DNA of 64,000 nt from an uncultured Planococcus sp. (GCA_947493585.1 CANLRI010000001.1:744001-808000); one strand, 5' to 3'. Positions 49,872 through 59,190 are shown, numbered from the stretch's first letter. Translations and numbers: made by a program. The notes: generated from the sequence alone by a model not told the origin.

Positions 49872-52247
49872 TTGAGAATTTTACTGAAGGGCTTGGCCAT
49901 GCTTTTGTTTATCGGCGTTCTGGCTGGAGGGGCAGTCAACGTTTCGGCAGCGGATGATTTTACGGTCAAAGTCCGGCTGACCAATAACTTGGGCACAAAC
50001 ACTAGCTTCGATTTCGTTCCACAAGGCAGTTCGCAATTAAAAGAAGACAAAACGGTTAAGTTGGAAAAAGGCACACGTTATCAAGTGCAAGTGGCCTCTG
50101 GCAAGCTGGTATTGAAAAAAGGCAGCCAAACCTTGAAAAGCGGTTTAAACACCGTAACGATTGAACCGTCTGTTTATTCAAAAACCAACAATGTCCATCT
50201 TTATAAGCCAGGATCCCAAACGATCCACCCGTATCTTGGCACCATCCTATTCCGCATGTCCGGTACGACAAAAATCCAGCCGGTTAACTCGTTGCCGTTT
50301 GAAGATTATTTAAAAGGTGTCGTGCCATCTGAAAGCCCGGCCAGCTGGGGAGCAAGCGGGGGCATGGAATCGCTGAAAGCCCAAGCGATCGCAGCACGTT
50401 CTTATGTGTTCTCTAAAATGAGCCAAAGTACTTTGGAAATCGACGACACGACAACGTTCCAAGTGTACAAAGGTTTTATGTGGGATCCATTATCCCCTCA
50501 TTACAAATCGGCTTACGAATATACGAACCGTGCCGTTGACGAAACCCAAGGGCAGATCCTCACATATAAAAAAGCGGATGGCCAAAAAGGCTTTGTCACT
50601 GCCTATTTCTCATCAAGCAACGGCGGGCAAACGGAACTTCCTGAGCAATACTGGTCAGGCAAATTGCCATATCTCTCAACTACGCAAAAAGATGAATTCG
50701 ACACGAAAAGTGTTTTATGGAAACTCAACTGGCTCAAGCAGCAACTGCCTACAACAGCTGACTTGATGGCCCCGGCCACTTGGTGGAATACGACAGGCGA
50801 ACTGAATTTGAACAGCACGCTTGTCGGCAATGAAAGCAAAACCGTGTTTACCAATTTCAAGCAAGACTTATTGAAAAAAGCGAAAGCACAAGATTCGACT
50901 GTTGAATCGATCAAAATCGCTTCCATCAATAACATCCAAACCGAAAACTTCTCGAATACCGGCAAAGTCCAGTCCATCACGCTTGAAATGGACTATTATA
51001 TCCGCAACAGCAAAAACGGCGCATTGAACTTCGATATGGCAGCAGGTGCTGCATCGAAAACATTAGCCGGGAAAGACCGCTACGACACAGCCGTTGAAAT
51101 CGCAAAAGAAACAATCGGCACTGAAAAAGCGCCTGCCATCGTTCTCGGCCGCGGGGATGTCCCGGCAGATGCACTAGCCGGAACGGTTCTTGCGCATAAA
51201 CACGGGGCACCTGTCTTATTGACCCGCAATGACAGCTTGCCATCTTCAGTCAACAATTTCCTGGAGCAGCAGACCGTAAAAGGCGCGACTGTTTATTTAC
51301 TTGGCGGAACTTCAGCCATCTCTGAAAACGTCGAAAATGAATTGAACCAAAAAGGATTCCAGACAAAACGTCTGGCAGGCAAAAACCGCTCAGAAACTTC
51401 CCTATTGATCGCGAAGGAAATTGGGCAAATGCAAACCGTCCTATTTGCAACGGGCAATGATAATTCGTCCGATGCCTTGTCCGCATCTGCTTATGCAGCA
51501 GCGCATCAATTGCCGATCATCATCCATATGGGCGCTAAGAGCCCCGAAGCGACATTATCATTCTTGGAAAACCAGTCCACTGAAAAAGCCATATTGATCG
51601 GGGGCACGACCGCCGTCCCTGAAGCAGTGGAAACAGCATTGTTCGACCGTGGTATTTTGAGCAACCGCATCAGCGGAAAAGACCGCGTTGAAACCAGCTT
51701 AGAAATCAACCGATTGTTGCCGATGAACGGCAAAAACCTAGTAGTCGGCAACGCGCATTCGTTTGTCGATGCACTTGCAGGCTCTGTCTTGGCGGCAAAA
51801 ACAAACTCGCCAATTTTGATGCTGCATCCAGATCCTGCGCGTTTGCCAGCTGAACATATGGAACAGATTAGCAAACTGACAAAAGACCAGGCTTATTATC
51901 TTGGTGGCGAATCGGTCATTCCAGCTGCATTGAAAACAGCAAGTAACGAATACATCGGCTCCTCGTTGAAGAAGCACCAAGCCATCATCACGTACAAAGC
52001 AGGCAGCTCACCGAACATGACAGCCTTCCGTACATTGATGGGCGGCGCCAATTTGAAGAGCGTCGACTTTGACGTGGTCGATTCAGCAGACCGTTTCGTC
52101 ATGGACGGCAGCGGCTTCGGCCATGGCATCGGCATGAGCCAGTGGGGATCCTACAACCGCTCCAAAGCCGGCCACAGTGCTGAACAAATCTTGAATTTCT
52201 ATTACCAGAACGTATCCATCGAACACACTTCACTATTTGTGAAATAA
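49872..52247 (+). CDS. SpoIID-domain protein with CWB2 repeats inserted in the domain
   Basis: 791 residues from TTG 49872 (AGGGGGAAAAGC upstream). The signal peptide covers ~1-27. The SpoIID/LytB fold begins at ~105: the catalytic-type glutamate Glu154 is in VVPSESPASW, then AQAIAARSY and SSSNGGQTE. Three CWB2 repeats occupy ~395-690. The closing SpoIID motif SGFGHGIGMSQWGSY appears only at ~750-765, followed by ILNFYYQNV. SpoIID proteins are lytic transglycosylases on stem-peptide-free glycans or amidase enhancers (LytB). A SpoIID protein in an apparent non-spore-former, next to an amidase, points to an LytB-like role. Confidence 0.85.
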   Translation: MRILLKGLAMLLFIGVLAGGAVNVSAADDFTVKVRLTNNLGTNTSFDFVPQGSSQLKEDKTVKLEKGTRYQVQVASGKLVLKKGSQTLKSGLNTVTIEPSVYSKTNNVHLYKPGSQTIHPYLGTILFRMSGTTKIQPVNSLPFEDYLKGVVPSESPASWGASGGMESLKAQAIAARSYVFSKMSQSTLEIDDTTTFQVYKGFMWDPLSPHYKSAYEYTNRAVDETQGQILTYKKADGQKGFVTAYFSSSNGGQTELPEQYWSGKLPYLSTTQKDEFDTKSVLWKLNWLKQQLPTTADLMAPATWWNTTGELNLNSTLVGNESKTVFTNFKQDLLKKAKAQDSTVESIKIASINNIQTENFSNTGKVQSITLEMDYYIRNSKNGALNFDMAAGAASKTLAGKDRYDTAVEIAKETIGTEKAPAIVLGRGDVPADALAGTVLAHKHGAPVLLTRNDSLPSSVNNFLEQQTVKGATVYLLGGTSAISENVENELNQKGFQTKRLAGKNRSETSLLIAKEIGQMQTVLFATGNDNSSDALSASAYAAAHQLPIIIHMGAKSPEATLSFLENQSTEKAILIGGTTAVPEAVETALFDRGILSNRISGKDRVETSLEINRLLPMNGKNLVVGNAHSFVDALAGSVLAAKTNSPILMLHPDPARLPAEHMEQISKLTKDQAYYLGGESVIPAALKTASNEYIGSSLKKHQAIITYKAGSSPNMTAFRTLMGGANLKSVDFDVVDSADRFVMDGSGFGHGIGMSQWGSYNRSKAGHSAEQILNFYYQNVSIEHTSLFVK

Positions 52248-52265
52248 ATAATATCGACGATCTAA

Positions 52266-52296
52266 CAAAAGCCGTCCTCACCAGGGCGGCTTTTTG
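52266..52296 (+). terminator. Terminator after the SpoIID/CWB2 gene
   Basis: AAAAGCCGTCCT / AGGGCGGCTTTTT hairpin with a CACC loop. Confidence 0.9.
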
Positions 52297-52329
52297 TGTG
52301 GGGAAATTTTGAAATCAAGTAAATAGAAA

Positions 52330-52400
52330 AACTTCCACTTTTCGGCTGCGTCGCAGTGGGCTGCTTGGGGCTCGCAGGATGAGAGTCATGCAGCTGATGC
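52330..52400 (+). repeat. Truncated module B
   Basis: AAAACTTCCACTTTTCGGC-TGCGTCGCAG resembles the start of module B at 52431 (AAAGCTTCCGCTTTTCGAC-TGCGTTGCAG) but diverges after about 45 bases. Confidence 0.5.
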
Positions 52401-52429
52401 GACATAAATTGTGGAATGAATAAAGAGGT

Positions 52430-53045
52430 AATAGGAAAAGCTTCCGCTTTTCGACTGCGTTGCAGGGGGACGCTTGCCGGGGGGCGGGTGTTGAGCCAAT
52501 GTGCCGAAGAGCTTGGCACATTTGTCTCGCCAGCCCGCGCGGTCCCCCAGGCGTCGCCCCCTTTCACTCCGTCTCTAGTTTTAGAAGGGAAGAAAATTTC
52601 TTCAATCCATTCTACTGAAAATGTGGAAATGCTTCAGGCTTTGTAGCTTATATCACGTAAACCAAAGACAAGACGATGAAGAGTGTTAATTTGATCGAAA
52701 GCTTTTCGATTTAACACAATAGGGCCAGATGCTTCATCTCGGGAAGCGATTCCCCCACAAGCTGGCAACTAGTTACAAAAGCAGATCTGACTAAACAGAT
52801 TAGACTCAACAATATCTCTCAGCCGCCGAGCGTAAAAGGGTGAGCCGATGCCGTAAGACAGGTGCTCTTCCTGGCTTATGGCAAGAGGCCAACCCAAAGC
52901 CCGGCGGCGAATAGCAACATGAAGCCAGAATCGAACATCGAAATAATTTAACACGTAAACTCTCACTATCCACTTCAAACATATCTCGGTAAGCGATTCC
53001 CCACTAGCTGGCAAAGCTAATAAGCACATAGAAACCCAATCTCCT
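52430..53045 (+). repeat. Composite non-coding repeat, copy 2 (B-A plus truncated second A)
   Basis: Module B at 52431-52590 contains the stem AATGTGCC/GGCACATT; a link region follows, then a full A module (about 52740-52930) and a second A that breaks off after its GCGA-loop hairpin (about 52985-53025). Homologous to 34125-34880 (inverted) and 58448-59190. No supported gene in this gap of about 900 bases. Confidence 0.85.
52822..52908 (+). ncRNA. Structured RNA core, unit c (candidate)
   Basis: P1 GCCGCCG/CGGCGGC, P2 GGGT/ACCC plus GCC/GGC, P3 TGCCGTAAG/CTTATGGCA (nine pairs, one G-U), apical CAGG-N7-CCTG. Upstream hairpin GGGAA-GCGA-TTCCC at 52741-52754. Confidence 0.5.
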
Positions 53046-53170
53046 ATATTAATTTTCCGTAAAATCATAATACATCAAAAATATGAGCCATCCCTTGTCG
53101 CTCAAGGAGGGAGAGGCGGTAAGGGGAACTCTGCCACGTAGTCTGACGTCTTTACCTAATATTAGCTCTA

Positions 53171-53200
53171 TTGTAATAATTGTAATAAAAATGCTATGAT
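53171..53200 (+). promoter_or_regulatory. Candidate promoter of the LTA synthase gene
   Basis: TTGTAA (53171-53176), 18 bases, then TGC-TATGAT (extended -10, ending 53200), 28 bases before the start. Confidence 0.55.
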
Positions 53201-53227
53201 GGATTTATTGATTATGAGGTGTTTATT

Positions 53228-55105
53228 ATGAAAAAGACAAAAAAACTTAATTCGCCGCTGCTGGTATTAGTGATTTTATCCGTCATTCTGCTCATCAAGC
53301 TAGGGGTATTCCGTACCTTGGTCTACGGTGAAGTGTCCTGGCTTCGGCTCGTAGCTATCGACTTTCCAGTCTTCATGCTGTTGCCGGTGCTGCTATTTGT
53401 TGTGCTGCGACGAATCAGCCCGCTTGTGGCGTTAATCTATAATTTGTTCGTCTCGGCCCTTCTCGTGTCGATTGTCTGGTATGAGCGCTATTTCCAGACT
53501 GTGCCGAGCTATTTTGATTTGCAGCAAGGCGACCAAGCTGGGTCGGTCATGGAAACGGTCAGCTTATTGTATGCGCCGCTCGACTTCCTGTTCTTTGCGG
53601 ATATTGTAGTCTACATCGTACTGTTCTTCCTGTACTGGAAGCGGCCGCTGATCATGAAAAACCGTAAAAAAATTAGCGTTGCAGCAATCGTCTTGGTGGT
53701 GCTTAGTGTGGCAACAACCGTGGTTGCTTTGCAAAAGCCAATTTTGGATATGACTTTATTCGCCAAAGAGCAAGGGTTTGTCCAGACGCAATTAGTCCAA
53801 GCAGCACAGCAAAATAGTGCGTCGGCCCAAATGCATTTAATTTCGGATGAAGAGCTGGCCAAGTTGAAAGGCAATGAATTTGTGCCTTACACCGAACACG
53901 ATCGCTTCGGCATTGCTGAAAATCGCCATCTATTCGTCATTCAAATTGAATCCTTGCAGAACTTCGCCATTAACCAATCGATCAATGGCCAGGAATTGAC
54001 GCCTAATTTGAATGAATTGCTTGGGGACAGCTTGTATTTTGACCGCATGTTCCAGCAAATCGGTGCAGGCAACACGTCCGATGCCGAGTGGCTTTTGCAT
54101 ATGTCGCTGTTGCCGAGAGGTTTGGATCCGACAGTCAATTACTTGAACGGCAGCCCGTTGCCATCGCTTGTCAACATGCTTAATGACCGTGATTATTACA
54201 CGACAACTTACCATGCGGACAAGCTGGAATATTGGAATCGCGCGGAATTATACCCATCGCTTGGATTTGATCATGCGTATACGAGCGATGAAATCCCGAA
54301 TGAAGACATGATTGGCTTATGGCCATCTGACCGGACAATGTTCAAGTTTGCAGAAGACGAAGTACGCGAACAGATTGCATCTGGCCAAAAAATCTATGCT
54401 AACTTGATGACTGTCACCAGCCATACACCATTTGAAGTACGTGAACAAGACAAGTATTTGGAGTTGCCGGAAGAATACGTGGACACTTACACAGGCAATT
54501 ACTTGCAATCCATTCGCTACGCGGATGAAGCGGTAGGGGAGTTTATCGATTTCCTGAAAACAGAAGGCATTTATGAAGAATCGCTAATCGTTGTTAACGG
54601 CGACCATTCAGGGCTTCACGGCCGGCCGATGACAAAAAATGATAATGAACTAATGGCCGACTTGCTCGGACATACTTACTCCTTGAAAGATCGGTTCCTT
54701 TTGCCATTCATCGTTGCTGCGCCAGGCATTTTCGAATCGGAAGTGAATTCGAATTTCGGCGGGCAAGTGGATATGATGCCAACCATCATGAATTTGATGG
54801 GCTTTGAACCGCAATCTCCGATGGTCGGGCACAATATGCTGCAATACGAGAATAACTTGCTTGCGGTGCGCTATTATCTGCCGGGGGGTTCTTACATCAC
54901 GGGAGAGCACATGTACTTAGGGGAAAACGCCAGATACCCGGAACGTTATTATGATTTCGACACGATGGAGCGGATTGAACCCGAGCCAGACATCATTGAA
55001 CAACAACAGGAAAATGCCCTGAAGATCTTAAACCATTCGGATGCATTGCTGAGCAATTTCCTGGATGAAGAAGAAGAACAAGCAGAAACTGGAGAAGAGA
55101 GTTAA
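53228..55105 (+). CDS. ltaS: Lipoteichoic acid synthase (LtaS family)
   Basis: 625 residues from ATG 53228 (GAGGTG upstream; a GTG at 53219 is part of that site). Five N-terminal membrane helices (~8-165) are followed by an extracellular sulfatase-like domain. The nucleophile Thr283 is in GNTSDAEW; metal ligands include Glu241 (QIESLQN) and Asp459/His460 (NGDHSG). It polymerises glycerol phosphate from phosphatidylglycerol on the outer membrane face. A paralogue may exist elsewhere, so ltaS names the family rather than proven orthology. It sits within the CWB2 gene island. Confidence 0.88.
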   Translation: MKKTKKLNSPLLVLVILSVILLIKLGVFRTLVYGEVSWLRLVAIDFPVFMLLPVLLFVVLRRISPLVALIYNLFVSALLVSIVWYERYFQTVPSYFDLQQGDQAGSVMETVSLLYAPLDFLFFADIVVYIVLFFLYWKRPLIMKNRKKISVAAIVLVVLSVATTVVALQKPILDMTLFAKEQGFVQTQLVQAAQQNSASAQMHLISDEELAKLKGNEFVPYTEHDRFGIAENRHLFVIQIESLQNFAINQSINGQELTPNLNELLGDSLYFDRMFQQIGAGNTSDAEWLLHMSLLPRGLDPTVNYLNGSPLPSLVNMLNDRDYYTTTYHADKLEYWNRAELYPSLGFDHAYTSDEIPNEDMIGLWPSDRTMFKFAEDEVREQIASGQKIYANLMTVTSHTPFEVREQDKYLELPEEYVDTYTGNYLQSIRYADEAVGEFIDFLKTEGIYEESLIVVNGDHSGLHGRPMTKNDNELMADLLGHTYSLKDRFLLPFIVAAPGIFESEVNSNFGGQVDMMPTIMNLMGFEPQSPMVGHNMLQYENNLLAVRYYLPGGSYITGEHMYLGENARYPERYYDFDTMERIEPEPDIIEQQQENALKILNHSDALLSNFLDEEEEQAETGEES

Positions 55106-55124
55106 CTCTTCTCTGGTTTTTTTT
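55092..55124 (+). terminator. Terminator after ltaS
   Basis: GAGAAGAG / CTCTTCTC stem overlapping the stop, followed by eight T. Confidence 0.92.
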
Positions 55125-55162
55125 GTTAATTCAAATTCACGAATGATAATGCAAAATTATTG

Positions 55163-55168
55163 TATAAT
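55163..55168 (+). promoter_or_regulatory. -10 element upstream of the amidase gene
   Basis: Perfect TATAAT, with no good -35; it would give a leader of about 200 bases. The remaining gap (55125-55374) is AT-rich with no gene. Confidence 0.35.
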
Positions 55169-55374
55169 CAATAGAAAGATATTGATTAAAAATACCTAAA
55201 TAATGTATTCAATTCCCCTGTTTTTCGTAATTTTAATAGGACTATTATCTTTAAGTCTGAAAAATTCACTTTTAAACGCTGTATAAAGAATCATTTTAAG
55301 AAAATATTGTAAAATTCTCTTGTTTCTCCTAATTTTCCCCCGTACTATTAGGTCAGAAAGAGGGGAATGTAGCA

Positions 55375-57636
55375 TTGAAAAAGATACTTTTGTTCGTGCT
55401 GTTGTTGCTGCTAGCCATTGGAGTGGAGACCGGTACTGCTTCTGCAGCCGGTAAGCCAACTGTTATTTTAGACCCGGGACACGGAGGAGCATATGGCGGA
55501 ACGGCCGGTTACTCAGGAAACCGAACCGGCTATTACGAGAAACACGCCAATATGGAAGTGTCGAAGCGATTGAAATCCGAACTAGAGAAAAGAGGATTTG
55601 TCGTTCACATGACCAGAACATCCGATGTCCAGTTTTCACGCATTTCATCCAGTGCGGATCTTGTGGAGCGGATGAAAGTCGCAAACGGAATGATCTCAAG
55701 TGGGAATAATGACAATACCATTTTCATGTCCGTACACCACAATGCGACGAGTTCACCTACATACGGTGGATACGAAACGTATTATTTCGATAATCGATTT
55801 GCGAGTTCGTCATATCCACCATCTGTCTTACAACGCCATTACTCGCCGGAAAGCGGCCGTTTGGCAACTAACACGCACAACGCAGTCATCAATTCAGGCG
55901 TTAAAGAGGGCCGCGGTATCGTCGCAAACAGTCTTTACGTAACACGTACAGCGAATGTGCCGGCCGTATTGCTTGAAGTTGGGTATATGTCCAACCCGAC
56001 AGAAGAAGCGATGATCAAGCAAGCGTGGTTCCAACAGAAAGTTGCAGCGAATGTTGCAAAAGGCGTAGATGATTTCTTCAACGTTTATGTTGTTAACGAC
56101 AAAAACGGCAAAGCAATCAAACACTATACGTCGAAAACCGATGCTTTGAATTATTCAAAAACTGTTTCAGGCAGTTATGTAACCCATAAGAAAACAGGTA
56201 AAGTAGACGGCGCAACAAAGCCAGATCCTGAACCGGTTGACCGTCCATTAGTTTATGGCATTTATCATCCATCCGTTAAAATGAGCAATAACCTATTCGG
56301 TACAGAACAAGAAGCCATCAACGAAGCGAAAAAATGGAAGAATACACGCGTTGTCCATACGACAACCGGAATCGTCCATTGGTCGAATTACTTGCCGAAG
56401 AAATTTGTCGTCCTGGACGGCAGCGATAAAGAAGTAACGCGATTCTATCAAGAAGAAGCAGCGATTGCGCACGCAGGCAAATTGTCACAAGCATCCGTAA
56501 TCGATGAGTCGACGCTCGAAGACGATATCGTCTGGTCGAACTTCAAACGCAAAAACTTCATCGTTCGTTCAAAAGACAAAGGCGAGATGATCCATCTTTA
56601 CAACCGCGAGGAAGCCCGCAACTACGCGCGCAACTGGCCAAACTCGGAATTGTATGATGTATGGGCAAAGAAAGTGATCTTTACAAACACAGACAAAACC
56701 AAGTATTCCTACACACCGCAAAACATCGAAGGCTCTGACCGCTTGAAAACGGCTGTAGCGGTTTCGAAATTACTTTACCCGAATGGCTTTGCTTCAACCA
56801 AAGCGCAAAGGACGGTAGTCCTTGCGACTTCAGCACAATACGCGGATGCCTTGTCAGCGGGCCCGCTTGCCGCACATTATGGCAACGCGCCAATTTTGTT
56901 GAGTAGAGCAGGTGCTTTGCCGACAGAGGTTGAGCAAGAGTTGAAGCGCTTGAAAGCGAAACACGTCATTATGGTCGGCGGAACTTCTGCACTCTCGACT
57001 TCTGTCGAAAGCAAGTTGAAGAGCATGGGCATGAGTACAGAGCGCTTGTCCGGTTCAACGCGCTATGAAACAAACGAAAAGATCAATGCAAAACTTCCAT
57101 CTGCTGACGGTGTCTTCGTCACAGCAGGCGATAACTACCCGGATGCTTTGACGGCAGCGAGTGTTGCTGTTGTGAAGAACTGGCCGATCGTGCTAGTCCG
57201 TGAAGGATTGGCAGTGCCGAACAGTTTGAAAACTGCTTTCGGTGACGAAGTCGTCATCATCGGCGGAACATCTGCAGTACCGGCTTCGTTGGAAACAGCC
57301 GTAAAACGCGAAATCGGTGCTGACGGTGTTCGCCGCCTATCCGGCAAAACGCGTTACGAAACGGGAACGGCCGCGATTGACTATTTTGCAAAAGATTTCA
57401 TGTCCAACCGTTTAATCGTTTCAACTGGCACAAATTATCCGGATGCGCTCGTATCTTCAGCAATCTCTGCCCGTTACGATTCACCGCTATTCCTAGTACC
57501 AGATGATTCTATGCCATCTGCATTAACAACATCATTGACTCAACACAGCAAAGAGAAATTGATCAACCGCACATACTATATCGGCGGTGCCATCAACACT
57601 TCTGTGAAAACAACAATCAACGCAATGCAAAAATGA
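55375..57636 (+). CDS. N-acetylmuramoyl-L-alanine amidase with CWB2 repeats
   Basis: 753 residues from TTG 55375 (AGAGGGGAATG upstream). Signal peptide ~1-25. The amidase_3 domain (~28-235) has zinc ligands His36 (DPGHGG), Glu61 and His121 (SVHHN), and catalytic Glu201 (LLEVGYMSN). Residues ~240-445 hold four degenerate repeats of about 45 residues. Three CWB2 repeats fill ~450-753. It cleaves the bond between MurNAc and the stem peptide. A SpoIID/LytB-like protein encoded 3 kb upstream could be its enhancer. Confidence 0.92.
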   Translation: MKKILLFVLLLLLAIGVETGTASAAGKPTVILDPGHGGAYGGTAGYSGNRTGYYEKHANMEVSKRLKSELEKRGFVVHMTRTSDVQFSRISSSADLVERMKVANGMISSGNNDNTIFMSVHHNATSSPTYGGYETYYFDNRFASSSYPPSVLQRHYSPESGRLATNTHNAVINSGVKEGRGIVANSLYVTRTANVPAVLLEVGYMSNPTEEAMIKQAWFQQKVAANVAKGVDDFFNVYVVNDKNGKAIKHYTSKTDALNYSKTVSGSYVTHKKTGKVDGATKPDPEPVDRPLVYGIYHPSVKMSNNLFGTEQEAINEAKKWKNTRVVHTTTGIVHWSNYLPKKFVVLDGSDKEVTRFYQEEAAIAHAGKLSQASVIDESTLEDDIVWSNFKRKNFIVRSKDKGEMIHLYNREEARNYARNWPNSELYDVWAKKVIFTNTDKTKYSYTPQNIEGSDRLKTAVAVSKLLYPNGFASTKAQRTVVLATSAQYADALSAGPLAAHYGNAPILLSRAGALPTEVEQELKRLKAKHVIMVGGTSALSTSVESKLKSMGMSTERLSGSTRYETNEKINAKLPSADGVFVTAGDNYPDALTAASVAVVKNWPIVLVREGLAVPNSLKTAFGDEVVIIGGTSAVPASLETAVKREIGADGVRRLSGKTRYETGTAAIDYFAKDFMSNRLIVSTGTNYPDALVSSAISARYDSPLFLVPDDSMPSALTTSLTQHSKEKLINRTYYIGGAINTSVKTTINAMQK

Positions 57637-57652
57637 TAAGGTGGTTATATAC

Positions 57653-58366
57653 ATGAAGAAATTCAGTGGTCTTTTGCTCTCAGCCGTCCTGCTTGGCGGC
57701 TGCGGCACCGCTGTGACCGATTCGGCGGAAGACGCTAACAACGGCACAGGCGGAACAGAAACAACCGAAACCGAAGCCACGGAAACAGAAACAACTGAAA
57801 CAGAAGTGGAAGCAACTGAAGAGGCTTCTGAAAACGCCCCGATCGAAGTGACAGACCCAACCGGTTTGCAGCTCTATATGCCTGAACTCGGCCTGGTCAA
57901 GAACTTTCAAGTAGAAGATTTTGAATTGACGCGTGAAGTGCTCGAAGTGTCCGGCAACCAAGTGCTAGAAGAAATTACATTCGGCGAAGCTGCGACAATC
58001 GAAGTAACAGAATGGACAGAGTCGTCCATGAACATGCTGATCGAAACATCTGAACTCGAAGGCGAACGCGACATTTCGATCGAAGGATTGGTACCGATGA
58101 GCGCGCCAGTCGTCATGATCGATGAAGCAAATAGCGCAGAAGGTGAATGGATCGTTACATCGAACGGTGAAACGCTTGAAACACAAGCTGGCACATTCGA
58201 AGACGTATTGGTTGTTGAGCAAGTCCTGAAATCGGAATCATCCGATCAAGTGACAACCATGACGCGTTATTTCGCGCCGGGTCTTGGATTCATCCAAGAA
58301 AAAACAGTAGTCGCAAATGGCGATGACAAACAAGAATCCGTTGTTGAATTGGTAAGCTACAAATAA
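57653..58366 (+). CDS. Lipoprotein of unknown function with Thr/Glu-rich linker
   Basis: 237 residues from ATG 57653 (AAGGTGG upstream). Lipobox LLGGC places the lipid-modified cysteine at residue 17. Residues ~20-65 are a low-complexity spacer rich in Thr and Glu; the rest is an acidic beta-rich domain (~70-237) ending in a strand pattern. I do not recognise the domain. It lies 16 bases after the amidase stop in the same transcript, so it may act on or with the amidase at the membrane-wall interface. Confidence 0.7.
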   Translation: MKKFSGLLLSAVLLGGCGTAVTDSAEDANNGTGGTETTETEATETETTETEVEATEEASENAPIEVTDPTGLQLYMPELGLVKNFQVEDFELTREVLEVSGNQVLEEITFGEAATIEVTEWTESSMNMLIETSELEGERDISIEGLVPMSAPVVMIDEANSAEGEWIVTSNGETLETQAGTFEDVLVVEQVLKSESSDQVTTMTRYFAPGLGFIQEKTVVANGDDKQESVVELVSYK

Positions 58367-58375
58367 AGCACGAAG

Positions 58376-58407
58376 AACCATCTGCCTCTGGCGGATGGTT
58401 TTTTTTT
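58376..58407 (+). terminator. Terminator after the amidase-lipoprotein operon
   Basis: AACCATCTGCC / GGCGGATGGTT stem followed by a long T-run. Confidence 0.95.
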
Positions 58408-58835
58408 GTGGGAATGAAATTGAGTTAGGGAAGTGGTAGAGGAGTGAGAGAAAAAGCTTCCGCTTTTGGACTGCGTTGCAGGGGCACGCTTCCCGGAGGG
58501 CTCGCATTGAGCCGCTTCGTCGCTGCGCTCCTGCAGGGTCTCAATTGTCTCGCTAATCCTCCCGGAGTCGGCCCCCTCCACTCCGTCCCTAGTTTTAGAT
58601 GAGAAGAAAACTTCTTCTTTGCACTCGACTGAAAATGTGGAAATGCTTCATGCCTTGTAGCTCGTATCACATGAATTGAAGACAAGGCAATTATGAGTGC
58701 TAATTTCACCAAAAGCTTTTCAATTCAACACCAAAGGAGTAGATGCATCATCTCAGGAAGCGATTCCCCCGCTAGCCGGTAACTGTCTAAAGAAGCAGTT
58801 TTATCTAAACATACCTTGATCAACGAAATCTCTTA

Positions 58836-58922
58836 GCCGCCGAGCGTAAAAGGGTGAGCCGACGCAATAAGACAGGTGCTTTTCCTGACTTAATGCTAAA
58901 GGCCAACCCAAAGCCGGGCGGC
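58836..58922 (+). ncRNA. Structured RNA core, unit d (candidate)
   Basis: P1 GCCGCC/GGCGGC, P3 GCAATAAG/CTTAATGC with one A-A mismatch and an A-U pair replacing C-G, apical CAGG/CCTG. The upstream hairpin has the same GCGA loop (GGAA-GCGA-TTCC). Confidence 0.5.
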
Positions 58923-59083
58923 GACTACTGATATGAAAAATAGTTAGAAGCTCGGAACAATTCCACTCTAAGATTCTCGCTATCTTCACATATGTTCGAC
59001 TCGGGAAGCGATTCCCCCGCTAGCCGGTAACTGCATACAGAAGCAGATCTGATTAAACGCACCCGAATCAATGGAATCTTTTA

Positions 59084-59169
59084 GCCGACGAGCGTCAAGG
59101 GTGAGCTGATGCCGTAAGACAGACATTCTTTCTGACTTGCGGCAAGAGGCCAACCCAAAGCCCGGCGGC
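59084..59169 (+). ncRNA. Structured RNA core, unit e (candidate)
   Basis: P1 GCCGACG/CGGCGGC (one mismatch), P3 TGCCGTAAG/CTTGCGGCA (nine pairs), apical CAGA-N7-TCTG, where A-U replaces the G-C of other units (compensatory). Confidence 0.5.
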
Positions 59170-59190
59170 GACTACCAAGCTGAAGCTCCA

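Larger units (their letters stand above)
58448..59190 (+). repeat. Composite non-coding repeat, copy 3 (B-A-A)
   Basis: Module B at 58450-58600 (its inner part is of the family C type, TCGTCGCTGCG...CAGGGTCTCAA), a link, then two A modules (about 58750-58960 and 58990-59190). This is the exact mirror of the A-A-B order at 34.1-34.9 kb. No supported gene. Confidence 0.85.

Noticed and set aside
52262..52567. Minus-strand open frames of about 100 codons at 52.3-52.6 kb and 58.4-58.7 kb
   Set aside because: GC-rich module B hairpins produce long frames on both strands; none has a start site or family resemblance.
52822..52908. Idea that the structured core is a c-di-GMP (GEMM) or c-di-AMP (ydaO) riboswitch
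   Set aside because: Some short motifs look similar (GGGTGAGCC, CCAACCC), but the stem order and consensus loops of those classes are not matched, and the units are not placed at leaders of the expected genes.
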